From the IMG/VR virus record IMGVR_UViG_3300035670_000050, positions 1 to 64,000 of that record: a stretch of 64,000 bases of DNA; one strand, written 5' to 3'. Position 1 is the stretch's first letter. Each line of letters begins with the position of its first letter. Origin of the DNA: a virus. Shown here one piece after another: positions 1-7,837 of the stretch. The notes below the pieces were generated by a model. The model was not told where the DNA came from. It did no database searches and was given only the letters and a program-made list of their open reading frames with translations. The position numbers and the translations under genes were made by a program.

Positions 1-34
1 TCTCTGTTGGTTTTCTGATTGTTGGAGGTATCTG

Positions 35-214
35 ATGGCTCGGATGTCTGAAATTTATATTGAAATCGAAGAATTGCTCATGGACGAAATGCCCGTAGAG
101 AAAATAGCAGAACAGGTTGGCGTACCTATGGCTTGGGTTTTGGATTTAAAATACACCCTAATCTCCGAGGCGAAGTTTAACGCCATCTCCGAGTCTACTG
201 CGGTTATCGGCTAA
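35..214 (+). CDS. Small HTH-like protein (59 aa)
   Basis: Starts with ATG behind a good Shine-Dalgarno (GGAGG at 24-28). Residues about 21-40 (VEKIAEQVGVPMAWVLDLK) read like a helix-turn-helix, so DNA binding is possible, but there is no clear family. It lies directly upstream of the repeat-rich promoter region at 250-444, so a role in early regulation is conceivable. The function is unknown. Confidence 0.6.
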   Translation: MARMSEIYIEIEELLMDEMPVEKIAEQVGVPMAWVLDLKYTLISEAKFNAISESTAVIG

Positions 215-251
215 AGTAGAGTAGGGGGGTGGGGGCTGTAGTATTGGTTTT

Positions 252-439
252 AGAGTCTCATACCCACTGTATCTTAGAGTCTCATTAGAGTCTCATCGTC
301 TTTTCTATGGGTCCCAAAATAATCCCCATAGAGTCTCATATTTCCCTTTTAGAGTCTCATATAGAGTCTCATAAAAAATATTCGAATAGAGTCTCATATT
401 TGCCTCTCTCCCTGCTTGACAAATCCCCTAGAGTCTCAT
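252..439 (+). repeat. Array of eight TAGAGTCTCAT direct repeats
   Basis: The core AGAGTCTCAT, always preceded by T, begins at 252, 276, 287, 330, 351, 363, 388 and 430. Start-to-start distances are 24, 11, 43, 21, 12, 25 and 42, roughly whole helical turns. The core GAGTCTC is palindromic around a central T and contains GAGTC, a GANTC methylation target. The last copy fills the spacer and touches the -10 box of the promoter at 416-444. This looks like an array of protein-binding sites; an origin iteron function is also possible. Confidence 0.85.
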
Positions 440-444
440 ATAAT
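416..444 (+). promoter_or_regulatory. sigma70-like promoter overlapping the last repeat
   Basis: TTGACA at 416-421, a 17-bp spacer and a perfect TATAAT at 439-444. The spacer holds the eighth TAGAGTCTCAT repeat, so whatever binds the repeat should compete with or contact RNA polymerase. It drives the small genes starting at 478. Confidence 0.85.
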
Positions 445-477
445 GTCTGTGTGCCCTATGAAGAAAAGGAATCTATA

Positions 478-660
478 ATGAAACCCAAAGAATTATTAAC
501 AGTAGCTGAAGATTACGCTACTATGAAAGGTGATACAAAATGGTTCTCTGAAACCTTTAGTACTTTTCGTGAATCTTACAATGTACGGAAGAGTGTAGAA
601 TTAACCCTTCTTTACATGTACGGTGAAGATACTTGTGAAATGCTTATAGGAGAAAAGTAA
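478..660 (+). CDS. Hypothetical early protein (60 aa)
   Basis: The ATG at 478 follows AAGGA and the strong promoter at 416-444. A longer upstream reading frame from 307 would run through the repeat array and is not believable. The product starts MKPKELLTVAEDYATM and is predicted mostly helical. It is the first gene of a tight run of small genes (the next starts 1 nt after its stop). No family recognised. Confidence 0.7.
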   Translation: MKPKELLTVAEDYATMKGDTKWFSETFSTFRESYNVRKSVELTLLYMYGEDTCEMLIGEK

Positions 661-661
661 T

Positions 662-841
662 ATGAGTAAGACTAAAAAAGAAATGCAAGATGCAATGCTG
701 ATTGTTCTGAAGAATCTCAAGAAGTTTGAGGTTGAAAAAGCTGAGTTTGCTCGTAACCAGAAATTCTATGATGAGCAAAAAGAAAAGATTCAGAATATGG
801 CTTGTGAACTCTCTGGATTAATCAATGTCATGGTAAAGTAA
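662..841 (+). CDS. Hypothetical coiled-coil protein (59 aa)
   Basis: Short charged protein, almost entirely helical (KKEMQDAMLIVLKNLKKFE and an EKAEFARNQKF stretch), likely a coiled coil. It starts 1 nt after the preceding stop, so translation is probably coupled. Function unknown. Confidence 0.6.
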   Translation: MSKTKKEMQDAMLIVLKNLKKFEVEKAEFARNQKFYDEQKEKIQNMACELSGLINVMVK

Positions 842-846
842 AGAAT

Positions 847-972
847 ATGAATATTGGAAATGTCGAATGGGAAACAATATTCCCTAATACTACAAAGGTC
901 TATGTTGTCTGTGCAATTCTCTGTTCAATTTCACTAGCAATCATAGCGTTCTGTGCGTATAGTTTGGTATGA
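847..972 (+). CDS. Small membrane protein (41 aa)
   Basis: One hydrophobic segment at residues 18-39 (VYVVCAILCSISLAIIAFCA) with a short polar N-terminus. It lies 5 nt after the preceding gene in the early cluster. Probably a single-pass membrane peptide; function unknown. Confidence 0.5.
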   Translation: MNIGNVEWETIFPNTTKVYVVCAILCSISLAIIAFCAYSLV

Positions 973-981
973 GTGTGAGCG

Positions 982-1137
982 ATGAGAGCCCTGATATATA
1001 GAAAAGACTTGTTTAAATTGCGAACTCTGGTGGATGTACAGGTACTTGCACACGGTTCACTTTGGTGTGAATGTCTGTTACCCAAGAACTGTTCAGAGGT
1101 ACTAAGGTATAATTCTGTGTGGCACGAGGTGTTATGA
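982..1137 (+). CDS. Hypothetical protein (51 aa)
   Basis: Small frame with ATG at 982 and a TGA overlapping the next start (ATGA at 1134). Contains three cysteines (WCECLL and NCSEV). The gene-end overlap supports it; no family recognised. Confidence 0.45.
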   Translation: MRALIYRKDLFKLRTLVDVQVLAHGSLWCECLLPKNCSEVLRYNSVWHEVL

Positions 1138-1250
1138 TCGAGTGCTTTCTAATCGTATTCGGGGTCTTTATGGCTCTGAATACGATTCTTTCTTTGTTTC
1201 TAAGATTTAACGATTATCGAAAGGATAAAAATGAAGATCGTTATCAATAG
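1134..1250 (+). CDS. Small membrane protein (38 aa)
   Basis: Overlaps its upstream neighbour by ATGA and runs 20 nt into the next gene. Residues 4-24 are hydrophobic (CFLIVFGVFMALNTILSLFL), then a charged tail. Likely a single-pass membrane peptide of unknown role. Confidence 0.45.
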   Translation: MIECFLIVFGVFMALNTILSLFLRFNDYRKDKNEDRYQ

Positions 1251-1566
1251 TGATTATGGTGGGTTTGGAATGTCTGATGAAGCCATTCGTATGTACGCAG
1301 ACCTTGTAGGGTTTAAGCTCTACGAGCAAGTAGACGGTTCGTTTACTATGTTCTATCGTGATGCGGAATTGAAAGATTATTTCTTGGATTGTGATATTCC
1401 TCGGGATGACGAGAATCTGGTAAAGGTAGTGGAAGCGCTTGGGACGGCGGCAAACGGCAAGTACTCTGAACTGAAAATCGTAGAGATCCCTGATGATGTA
1501 AACTGGATGATCTGTGAAAACGATGGTCGTGAATGGGTAGCCGAGAGGCATCGCACATGGGAATGA
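1231..1566 (+). CDS. Conserved phage protein of unknown function (111 aa)
   Basis: Begins MKIVINSDYGGFGMSDEA and ends WVAERHRTWE, a layout I recognise from a hypothetical protein common in large phages (KIVIN...GGF, then LKIVEIPDDV, then a final W). No catalytic motif is visible. ATG at 1231 follows AAAGGA. Its end overlaps the next start. Confidence 0.75.
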   Translation: MKIVINSDYGGFGMSDEAIRMYADLVGFKLYEQVDGSFTMFYRDAELKDYFLDCDIPRDDENLVKVVEALGTAANGKYSELKIVEIPDDVNWMICENDGREWVAERHRTWE

Positions 1567-1793
1567 GAATCGATGGTCTGAATAGCCACCAACTGAGGAT
1601 GCTCAATACGATCTGGGCATGTCAGGATGAGGCTCAGTTTCTTTCTTGGTATATGGAACTGAGCCCGATGGAACAACTGGTTGCGGAGTCATTGATTCGC
1701 ATATTGCAGCAGGAATATCTAGAATCATATTTAATTGCGGATCCAAACTATACAGAGGCAAAAGAGATAATCGAGCGAATCAAAAGTAAGTAA
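1557..1793 (+). CDS. Hypothetical protein (78 aa)
   Basis: ATG at 1557 sits 8 nt after GAGAGG; an alternative ATG lies at 1563. The start overlaps the upstream stop. The protein is helical, with LNSHQLRMLNTIWACQDEAQF and LVAESLIRILQQE segments. No family recognised. It ends just before the palindrome and promoter at 1793-1864. Confidence 0.6.
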   Translation: MGMRIDGLNSHQLRMLNTIWACQDEAQFLSWYMELSPMEQLVAESLIRILQQEYLESYLIADPNYTEAKEIIERIKSK

Positions 1794-1830
1794 GTACTCA
1801 CTAATTTACGGTGTTGTTTTTGTGCAACAA
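1793..1830. promoter_or_regulatory. Inverted repeat AGTACTCACTAA plus TGTTGT-N6-GCAACA operator-like site
   Basis: AGTACTCACTAA (1793-1804) is part of an imperfect palindrome and recurs at 26097-26108. It is followed by TGTTGT-TTTTGT-GCAACA (1812-1829), a two-fold symmetric site 6 bp upstream of the -35 box of the next promoter. The same pair of elements occurs before the gene at 26200. Confidence 0.6.
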
Positions 1831-1835
1831 CGGGG

Positions 1836-1864
1836 TTGACAGATGCCTTTTTCTATGTTACAAT
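1836..1864 (+). promoter_or_regulatory. sigma70-like promoter
   Basis: TTGACA (1836-1841), 17-bp spacer, TACAAT (1859-1864), just before the gene at 1873. The TSS would fall almost at the start codon, leaving a very short leader. Confidence 0.75.
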
Positions 1865-1872
1865 AGGACATA

Positions 1873-2130
1873 ATGAAAAAGGATATGAATATGTTTTCGA
1901 AGATTTACGAATTAGATAATGTTACATTAATTAAATGGGTTGCCACTTTTATTACAATATCAGGTGCAGCGTGTACGACATTATCACTTGACCCATTAAA
2001 TATTATATTATTAAATCTTGGGTCGTTTCTGTTTTTAATCTGGGGTTTTATGATTAAAGACAAAGCGATGATTGCTGTAAATAGTGGTCTTCTCTTTATT
2101 TACTTTGTCGGTATTATCGTTCGGTTATAA
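1873..2130 (+). CDS. Membrane protein, probably three TM segments (85 aa)
   Basis: Hydrophobic segments at about 16-36, 41-59 and 65-84 (including LNIILLNLGSFLFLIWGFMI). Similar small membrane proteins are common in T4-like marine phages, with no known job. Internal ATGs at 1885 and 1891 are alternative starts and would leave a more usual leader after the promoter. Confidence 0.7.
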   Translation: MKKDMNMFSKIYELDNVTLIKWVATFITISGAACTTLSLDPLNIILLNLGSFLFLIWGFMIKDKAMIAVNSGLLFIYFVGIIVRL

Positions 2131-2132
2131 TC

Positions 2133-2270
2133 ATGAAAACATTTCTTCTTTTAATCACAGCGCCTTTGTGGGTTACATTTGCGGCTCTCATGGCGTTTAT
2201 TACTTTTGTTACCTATAAACTTATAATTCTATCAATATTTCTTTTTGCAGCATACATGTACATAAAATGA
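2133..2270 (+). CDS. Small membrane protein (45 aa)
   Basis: Almost entirely hydrophobic, with two likely TM segments (residues 4-25 and 28-44). It begins 2 nt after the upstream stop and ends in an ATGA overlap with the next gene. Function unknown. Confidence 0.5.
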   Translation: MKTFLLLITAPLWVTFAALMAFITFVTYKLIILSIFLFAAYMYIK

Positions 2271-2413
2271 GAATCAAAAATACCAAACCTCGTAATCTCG
2301 TAGCCAAAGATTTGCGCTCACCTAAATATCGTATGCGAGTAGCAGTAAGTGCTGTTCGTTATGATCGCAAGAAAAATAAAAAACAATTAGAAAAGGAAAT
2401 GTCTTATGGCTAA
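2267..2413 (+). CDS. Small basic conserved phage protein (48 aa)
   Basis: Very basic, with NLVAKDLRSPKYR and a lysine-rich tail (RKKNKKQ). The NLVAKxLRSxKYR pattern occurs in small proteins of many phages. It overlaps both neighbours (ATGA at 2267, 8 nt at the end). Nucleic-acid binding is possible but not shown. Confidence 0.6.
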   Translation: MRIKNTKPRNLVAKDLRSPKYRMRVAVSAVRYDRKKNKKQLEKEMSYG

Positions 2414-2786
2414 AGAAGACTACGATGGTTTTTATTTTCTACCAGGAGATGATGATGACGAATTGAATTTATCATATTTTAAATTCAAAGAAGAGTCGTT
2501 CAAAGGAAAGCCAGTGGGGTCTTCGACAGTCGGAGACATGTACCATGTGGCTTTTTTTAGCAAGGACGATCTAGGTAATCCAAAATTTGATGATACATTT
2601 GAAGCAATCTTTGCAGACCCATCGGTTTACATCAAAGGATTGGTTGGATCGAATATTTACGGTTGTATTTTACGAAAAACTGAAAAATCACAAGAATGGT
2701 TTGATGAATATCTGGAGCGTGCATTGACAAAATTGCATGCTGTAAGACTAATTGACAATTTAAAGGCGATAGCCGATTCAAAATGA
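2406..2786 (+). CDS. Hypothetical acidic protein (126 aa)
   Basis: Acidic N-terminus (LPGDDDDEL), aromatic-rich middle and a helical C-terminus. AAGGAAA precedes the ATG. No motif or family recognised. Its place in a co-directional run of small genes suggests an early or accessory role. Confidence 0.65.
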   Translation: MAKEDYDGFYFLPGDDDDELNLSYFKFKEESFKGKPVGSSTVGDMYHVAFFSKDDLGNPKFDDTFEAIFADPSVYIKGLVGSNIYGCILRKTEKSQEWFDEYLERALTKLHAVRLIDNLKAIADSK

Positions 2787-2793
2787 GGAAAAA

Positions 2794-3084
2794 ATGGAAA
2801 AAGATTTGAAATTTTTGCCGTTTGAGACGAAAAAAGATAAAAAATGGTTCATTGGACTGCTCAAAGACGGTCCAGTGACGATTTCTTTTGTCAAAAAAGA
2901 TGGATCCGAACGAAAAATGACTTGTACTCTTGCAGAATCGAAAATTCCTGAAGAAAAATTGCCAAAAAACACAGGAAAAGTAAAATCCGATGATGCTCAG
3001 CCGGTTTTTGATCTCGAAAAACAAGAATGGCGGTCGTTTCGTTGGGACTCAATGACTGGATTTAAATTTTATCTAGGAGAATAG
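2794..3084 (+). CDS. SH3-like beta-barrel phage protein (96 aa)
   Basis: The central VTISFVKKDGSERKMTCTL and the ending EWRSFRWDSMTGFKFYLGE match small phage proteins usually annotated as SH3-like barrels (DUF2693 type). Function is unknown in the family. It is the last small early gene before the fibre operon. Confidence 0.7.
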   Translation: MEKDLKFLPFETKKDKKWFIGLLKDGPVTISFVKKDGSERKMTCTLAESKIPEEKLPKNTGKVKSDDAQPVFDLEKQEWRSFRWDSMTGFKFYLGE

Positions 3085-3085
3085 A

Positions 3086-3092
3086 CTAAATA
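3086..3092 (+). promoter_or_regulatory. Candidate late promoter box CTAAATA
   Basis: CTAAATA lies 30 nt upstream of the tail-fibre start at 3122. The same box precedes 32728, 35303 and (in tandem) 18726. It resembles the T4 late -10 element TATAAATA, recognised by gp55 with gp33. Only the motif supports this. Confidence 0.45.
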
Positions 3093-3121
3093 GAGTCAAA
3101 ATGGGAGATTTTTAACTTAGC

Positions 3122-6013
3122 ATGACAACACAAGACTTTAGAATACCAAACAGAGCCACTGGAGTAGGAATTGCCAACACAAATATCAGTTTTGCAGACA
3201 TACAAACTGAATTTGGTGGTGCAAATCCAATAGGTTTAACTGAGTACTATTCGGGAGGCCCCTATGTCCCTACAGGTGTGAGTGGATATAGGGGTAATGT
3301 GCCTTCTAGTGGCGCAATTTCAGCACTTGATTTAGCAAGAGTTGATTTGGTTGGTATTTTCACAAGAAAATGGACTAGTTCAGCATCATTAGATACACCT
3401 GTTGGTGCGATTAATGATAATGGATTATTTTTCTTTAGTTCTACAATGTATGATACCAGTTTACAAGCATGGATGATGCCAACTGCCGTATTTGATCGTG
3501 ATGGACAAGAGTTATGGTCAATTAAGACAAATCTTAGTGGCGGTGGGGCTGGTACTACAAAATATATTCATACAACTTCTTTTAGTACTTCTAGTAATAA
3601 TTTTGTTGTTGGTGGTTATGATGAAAAAGCAAATACGAGTGATCGTGCTAGAGCATATCTGTTAGAATATGATGCTGGTTTTACGGATGTTCTTCATCGC
3701 CGTATACAACACAACACACTCTCTTTTAACAATGTTCACTGGACCAAAGATAAAAATAATGACGATGTTTATATGATTGCTACGCATGATGCAAGTGTAA
3801 ACGAACTTATTATTGTTAAATTTAATGGTCCAATTTCCAGTATTACTAGTTCATCTTCTATAGCTTGGGCAAGAAGATATCCATATAAGAATATAACTGG
3901 AAGTGTATTTTATCCAATACAAATTACTAAAATTAGTAGTTTCATTCATGAACCAGTTAGAAATCGTATATATGTGTCCATGATAGCAAATAATAACCCA
4001 ATATCAACTGGAGCTTTAAATAAGACTAGTGTATTAGTGATGGGTATTAATGCTGGAACTGGTGTAATTGAAAAATATGGTTTTGAATATCGTGGTGGAA
4101 CTTATCCGTCAACCACTTCAACTACTATTGATTATTATGAGATGGTACTGACTACTTCAGATTCAGAAGGTGCTGTTTATGGTAGTCAAGTTGAATATTT
4201 CAATAATGTTGATTTTTACACTGAAGCTTCTTATCATTGTAAATTTATGATGAATGGTTCTGGAGATCCTAATTCTACTGTTCGTGATGGTTATGAGATG
4301 TCAGCTGGATGGGTAGATGACACCACTTCATATGCTCAAACTTCTGGTCCTTTTTGGAGTCCTGAACCAAATACTTGGGATACCTTTAGAATACCAAAAG
4401 CGGCTTTTATTGTTGATGAAAATAGTCCAATACGTTTTACTGATGTTATATACAGAGAACCTGGTGATAATGGTCAAGTTTTGAATTTATTTTCTCAGTT
4501 ATTACAACCAGAAAATGAAACTTTACCAGTTACTGGTGGAAGAATAATTGTTGCGGATCTTAATGCTAAAAATACCACAGTTGGTGACGGTTCTGGACTT
4601 GCTAGTTGGTATGCAAGGGACAATACCTATACTGAAACCAATATGTTTTTAGATTTATATAATTATTGCTCGGCATTTCAACAGAGAACTAATAAGAAAA
4701 GAATTGGATTAGCTGCAACTTCTAAAACAAAAACTGGCACTAAAAATGATTTGATATTGACTATTATGCCAACATTAACAGAGATCGATTATTATCTCAC
4801 AAATGTTTGGTACCAAAAAGTTGGAGACCCTCCAAGATGGCCTGATCCACAAGCAAGATATGGTGATCAAATTTATGGTAATGTGACATATAAGACAATA
4901 TCAAACTATATGTATGATAGTGCTATAGTTTTGTATACGCCAAGTGGACTTACACAAAGAGAAGTAGAACCAGTTTATATGGATCCAAATGAATTTTCTG
5001 TGACACCAAGAACATGGTTGGGATGGTCTACTTCACAGGGTAATCCAATTACTAAGACAGCATCATATCCAAATACGACATATACTACGGCTCCTTCTTC
5101 ATCTACAAGTGAATACTATACAATAACTACAAATCAACAAGAATTGAATTTGAGAAATTGGTTGTTGGCACAAGGTTGGAATGGAGTTAACCCTGTATAT
5201 GTGACAGTCAATTCTGGTGTTTACATTTGGAGTGATAACACCTCTGTTCCAGCATTAACTATTGATGGTAATTTTCCAAACGGATTAGTGATAGAAAACT
5301 ATGGGTATATAATGGGTAGAGGAGGTAATGCTGGAAATGCTGGAAATGCTGTTCCTAGTCTTCAGAATGTTGCTGGTCAAAATGGTGGGCCAGCAATACT
5401 AACATCAGTTGAATTAAACATTAATAGTTCAAATGGATATATTGGAGGCGGTGGTGGAGGAGGTGCATCATATATAAACGACGTAAATGGCTATACCGTT
5501 GGTGGAGGCGGTGGTCAAGGTGGTGGTATTGGCGGAGTTGGTTATTTTTCTGGCAATTTTGCACAAGGTGGTGCTGGTGGATCAATTGGTAATTCTGGTG
5601 CAAACGGAACTGCCGTTTCTGGTCCAGATTTCAATATATTTGGAGGTGGCGGTGGCGGTAGAGTATTTCCTGGAGTTGGAGCTCCAGCAGTAACTAACCA
5701 ACAAGGTGGTGGTATTGGTGGAACAGGTGGAGGATCTGGTGCTTGTTCTTTAGCTTTTAACGTAACTCCCAAATCAAGTGGAGCCGGAGGTTCTGCTGGT
5801 GTAGCTGGAGGTAGTCCTTTGGTATACAAAAATGTTTATCCACACGGTGGTGCTGGAGGTGGTGGATTTGGTGCTGCTGGTGGGGGAATCTCTTTTAACA
5901 ACAGTGAAACACCAGCAAGTTCTGGTGGGCCATCTATACAAACAATTAACGGCGTTACAGTAACTTGGATTGGGGGTTTCCCAACTAATCGTGTTTTTGG
6001 AGCAGTAGTATGA
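3122..6013 (+). CDS. Tail fibre / adhesin with glycine-rich C-terminus (963 aa)
   Basis: The N-terminus (FADIQTEFGGANPIGLTEYY) is typical of virion-attached fibres in large phages. Residues about 80-700 are a long Ser/Thr/Tyr-rich beta domain. Residues about 730-940 are rich in GGG, GGAGG and GGIGG blocks separated by variable segments, resembling polyglycine-II receptor-binding domains such as S16-type gp38; here that domain is fused to the fibre. Two assembly-type genes follow, the first overlapping by 4 nt. It is preceded by a CTAAATA box, consistent with late expression. Receptor unknown. Confidence 0.8.
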   Translation: MTTQDFRIPNRATGVGIANTNISFADIQTEFGGANPIGLTEYYSGGPYVPTGVSGYRGNVPSSGAISALDLARVDLVGIFTRKWTSSASLDTPVGAINDNGLFFFSSTMYDTSLQAWMMPTAVFDRDGQELWSIKTNLSGGGAGTTKYIHTTSFSTSSNNFVVGGYDEKANTSDRARAYLLEYDAGFTDVLHRRIQHNTLSFNNVHWTKDKNNDDVYMIATHDASVNELIIVKFNGPISSITSSSSIAWARRYPYKNITGSVFYPIQITKISSFIHEPVRNRIYVSMIANNNPISTGALNKTSVLVMGINAGTGVIEKYGFEYRGGTYPSTTSTTIDYYEMVLTTSDSEGAVYGSQVEYFNNVDFYTEASYHCKFMMNGSGDPNSTVRDGYEMSAGWVDDTTSYAQTSGPFWSPEPNTWDTFRIPKAAFIVDENSPIRFTDVIYREPGDNGQVLNLFSQLLQPENETLPVTGGRIIVADLNAKNTTVGDGSGLASWYARDNTYTETNMFLDLYNYCSAFQQRTNKKRIGLAATSKTKTGTKNDLILTIMPTLTEIDYYLTNVWYQKVGDPPRWPDPQARYGDQIYGNVTYKTISNYMYDSAIVLYTPSGLTQREVEPVYMDPNEFSVTPRTWLGWSTSQGNPITKTASYPNTTYTTAPSSSTSEYYTITTNQQELNLRNWLLAQGWNGVNPVYVTVNSGVYIWSDNTSVPALTIDGNFPNGLVIENYGYIMGRGGNAGNAGNAVPSLQNVAGQNGGPAILTSVELNINSSNGYIGGGGGGGASYINDVNGYTVGGGGGQGGGIGGVGYFSGNFAQGGAGGSIGNSGANGTAVSGPDFNIFGGGGGGRVFPGVGAPAVTNQQGGGIGGTGGGSGACSLAFNVTPKSSGAGGSAGVAGGSPLVYKNVYPHGGAGGGGFGAAGGGISFNNSETPASSGGPSIQTINGVTVTWIGGFPTNRVFGAVV

Positions 6014-6474
6014 TACAGAGACTTTCTTTAGATTTCTTAAAAGATAATGGAGTTTGTGATGAAGCTTATGAATGGACTAAAAATACATTTCAACTTGATT
6101 TTGAATATAGTCCGTACATAGATTGGGATTATGGTAGAAATGTTTTATTAGAATATATAGAAGCTAATCCACAAAGTACAACTGGGTGGTTAGAATGGTT
6201 TGATAAACTTAAAAAAAGTAAAGAGTATGTTTATTACAATGGAGAGCAAGTAACGATGTTAGAAAAATATCAAGTTTTTAATCCTATTACTGGAATGTAT
6301 ACTACATATGAAACTGAAAGTGAAATGCGCCAAAGTATAGTTGATGTTGTTAAACAAACTTTGGAAACTATGCAACCAAGAGTTGCTAAAGAGATTCAAA
6401 ATGAGAATGGAGATTCTGCTTGGGTTCCATTAAATTTGTTGGATATAGTTCAGATAACTTCAGAAGATCAATAA
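6010..6474 (+). CDS. Putative fibre-associated protein (154 aa)
   Basis: Starts within the fibre stop (ATGA at 6010). No family is recognised with confidence. It is acidic and aromatic-rich, with NPITGMYTTYETESEMRQ in the middle. Its place between the fibre and a tail-assembly-chaperone-like gene suggests fibre folding or attachment. Confidence 0.55.
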   Translation: MIQRLSLDFLKDNGVCDEAYEWTKNTFQLDFEYSPYIDWDYGRNVLLEYIEANPQSTTGWLEWFDKLKKSKEYVYYNGEQVTMLEKYQVFNPITGMYTTYETESEMRQSIVDVVKQTLETMQPRVAKEIQNENGDSAWVPLNLLDIVQITSEDQ

Positions 6475-6483
6475 GGAAATTAT

Positions 6484-6969
6484 ATGAGATTTTTTGCTAA
6501 AATAGATTCTAATGATAATGTATTGGAGTATCCAGTACCTGAAGGAATCTTGATTAAAGAGTATCCAGAGATAGCTAAAGTAGATGAAAATTTAGATAAA
6601 TTTTATGATGAAACTAAACCTTTGCCTAGTGGATATGTTTTAGTTCATCATTTACAAATAGAATATGATTGGATTGAATACGAATATAGTGAGGGTGTTC
6701 CAACTAAAGGTGATGATGGCAAATGGTATAAGAATCATGTTCCCACTCCACGATCTCCAGAGAGTAGACAAGAAATGCTCGATTATAAATCAAGTGAAGT
6801 GAGGAAGAAGAGAGACGAATTATTGGCAAAATCAGATTGGACTGTTATGCCGGATTCTCCTATTCCAGATGCCATTAAACAACAATGGATTGAATACCGA
6901 AAATTTTTAAGAGAAATACCTCAACAATCGGAATTCCCAAAGATAGTGAATTGGCCTATTCAACCGTAA
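6484..6969 (+). CDS. Tail fibre assembly chaperone-like protein (161 aa)
   Basis: The C-terminal part (KKRDELLAKSDWTVMPDSP, then QQWIEYRKFLREIP and a terminal NWPIQP) matches the phage tail assembly chaperone domain found after many fibre genes (Phage_tail_APC type). The N-terminus (FFAKIDSNDNVLEYPVPEG) is a separate small domain. SD AAGGAAAT precedes the ATG. It probably helps fold or attach the 963-aa fibre. Confidence 0.7.
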   Translation: MRFFAKIDSNDNVLEYPVPEGILIKEYPEIAKVDENLDKFYDETKPLPSGYVLVHHLQIEYDWIEYEYSEGVPTKGDDGKWYKNHVPTPRSPESRQEMLDYKSSEVRKKRDELLAKSDWTVMPDSPIPDAIKQQWIEYRKFLREIPQQSEFPKIVNWPIQP

Positions 6970-6998
6970 TTATTTTTGGCAAACATGAAAAAAGACGC

Positions 6999-7027
6999 TT
7001 GACTTTTACTAAATACAGTGATACACT
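6999..7027 (+). promoter_or_regulatory. Weak sigma70-like promoter
   Basis: TTGACT (6999-7004), 17-bp spacer, TACACT (7022-7027). It overlaps a CTAAATA box (7009-7015). It could supply RNA to the tRNA array if the terminator at 7179-7212 is read through, which the boxA-like element at 7219 might permit. Confidence 0.45.
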
Positions 7028-7036
7028 TATAAAACT

Positions 7037-7153
7037 ATGAAAACTTCCTTACATTTCACTACAATTACTCTCAAGGCCAGTGCAACAGGCACATGGCAGG
7101 CAGAGTATCGCTCACCAAATTGCAATTTTAGTGATATTGGGGGGTTTGCGTAA
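7037..7153 (+). CDS. Possible leader peptide (38 aa)
   Basis: An ATG frame lies between the promoter at 6999 and the terminator at 7179. There is no clear Shine-Dalgarno. It may be a short leader frame or non-coding. Low confidence. Confidence 0.2.
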   Translation: MKTSLHFTTITLKASATGTWQAEYRSPNCNFSDIGGFA

Positions 7154-7178
7154 AAATAGTTTTAATCGTTTTTCACAC

Positions 7179-7212
7179 AAACCCCCGAACCTAAAAAATT
7201 CGGGGGTTTTTG
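7179..7212 (+). terminator. Rho-independent terminator before the tRNA array
   Basis: An 11-bp stem, AAACCCCCGAA (7179-7189) with TTCGGGGGTTT (7199-7209), followed by T-rich sequence. It closes the unit from 6999 and lies just upstream of the first boxA-like element. Confidence 0.8.
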
Positions 7213-7218
7213 TTTTCC

Positions 7219-7229
7219 GCTCTTTAAAA
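7219..7229 (+). promoter_or_regulatory. boxA-like antitermination element 1
   Basis: GCTCTTTAAAA followed by ATTTGTGTTGTTTA. It resembles the bacterial rrn boxA (GCTCTTTAACA), which recruits NusB-NusE. It lies between a strong terminator and the first tRNA. A near-identical copy at 7838 precedes the second tRNA group. Confidence 0.5.
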
Positions 7230-7245
7230 ATTTGTGTTGTTTATT

Positions 7246-7323
7246 AGGGGATTAGCCAAGCTGGTCTAAGGCATCGGATTTTGAATCCGACATTCACTGG
7301 TTCGAATCCAGTATCCCCCACCA
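7246..7323 (+). tRNA. tRNA-Gln (anticodon TTG)
   Basis: The loop reads TTTTGAA, giving anticodon TTG. The T-arm is canonical (GGTTCGAATCC) and CCA is encoded. The first acceptor pair is A-C, an open pair tolerated in glutamine tRNAs. Confidence 0.9.
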
Positions 7324-7325
7324 AT

Positions 7326-7420
7326 CCTTGGATAGTTTAATGGTAAAACTCCGAGCTTATACCTCGGCGATGCCTCTAGATGAGGGGATGATCTAGGTTC
7401 GAATCCTAGTCCAAGGACCA
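7326..7420 (+). tRNA. Class II tRNA with anticodon TAT (Ile-type anticodon)
   Basis: Acceptor CCTTGGA/TCCAAGG, D-stem GTTT/AAAC and anticodon stem CCGAG/CTCGG with loop CTTATAC give anticodon TAT (codon AUA). The T-arm is canonical and CCA is encoded. The variable region is about 25 nt with its own stem (GCCTC/GAGGG), as in Leu, Ser or Tyr tRNAs, which is unusual for an Ile anticodon. Charging identity is uncertain. Confidence 0.75.
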
Positions 7421-7493
7421 TATGAAAGCACATTGTAGGGGTTGCTCCCGCACAAGATACCATGGCTCTACTTGGCAATGTGTTTCCATATGG
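7418..7493 (+). other. Spacer hairpin H1 between tRNAs
   Basis: CCATATGAAAGCACATTG (7418-7435) pairs with CAATGTGTTTCCATATGG (7476-7493) with one mismatch and one wobble. The stem begins with the CCA of the upstream tRNA and ends with the first G bases of tRNA-Ser. The inner 40 nt can itself fold. First of six related hairpins. Confidence 0.75.
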
Positions 7494-7583
7494 AAGTGTG
7501 GCAGAGTCCGGTTTATTGCAACAGTCTTGAAAACTGTCGGTCATGAAAGTGGCCCGTGAGTTCGAATCTCACCGCTTCCACCA
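7492..7583 (+). tRNA. tRNA-Ser (anticodon TGA)
   Basis: Acceptor GGAAGTG/CGCTTCC, anticodon loop CTTGAAA (TGA), long class II variable arm, canonical T-loop, encoded CCA. Its 5' bases are part of the H1 stem. Confidence 0.93.
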
Positions 7584-7587
7584 ATTC

Positions 7588-7677
7588 GGAGAATGGGCAG
7601 GATGGTAATGCAGCGGATTGCTAATCCGTAGATTCTAGAAATAGGGTCACAGGGTTCGACTCCCTGATTCTCCACCA
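7588..7677 (+). tRNA. tRNA-Ser (anticodon GCT)
   Basis: Acceptor GGAGAAT/ATTCTCC, anticodon loop TTGCTAA (GCT), long variable arm and encoded CCA. Reads AGC/AGU. Confidence 0.93.
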
Positions 7678-7682
7678 GTTAT

Positions 7683-7760
7683 AGTACGGTACCAGAGCGG
7701 TCTAATGGCGGAGCCTGCAAAACTCTTGATTCGTCGGTTCGAATCCGACCCGTACTTCCA
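7683..7760 (+). tRNA. tRNA-Cys (anticodon GCA)
   Basis: Acceptor AGTACGG/CCGTACT, anticodon loop CTGCAAA (GCA), canonical T-arm and CCA. One anticodon-stem pair is mismatched. Confidence 0.88.
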
Positions 7761-7763
7761 CTC

Positions 7764-7816
7764 TGTTGTTTTTTTACAACAGTAGTAGTTGACAATTCGT
7801 AGGTTTAGTGTATAAT
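7764..7816 (+). promoter_or_regulatory. Operator-like palindrome and promoter for the second tRNA group
   Basis: TGTTGT-TTTTTT-ACAACA (7764-7781, extended by C/G to 14 paired bases) is centred 16.5 bp upstream of TTGACA (7789-7794). A 16-bp spacer leads to TATAAT (7811-7816). The same palindrome-promoter geometry occurs at 19880, 24721 and 26114. Confidence 0.75.
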
Positions 7817-7837
7817 GATCTACATGATGTGATGAAT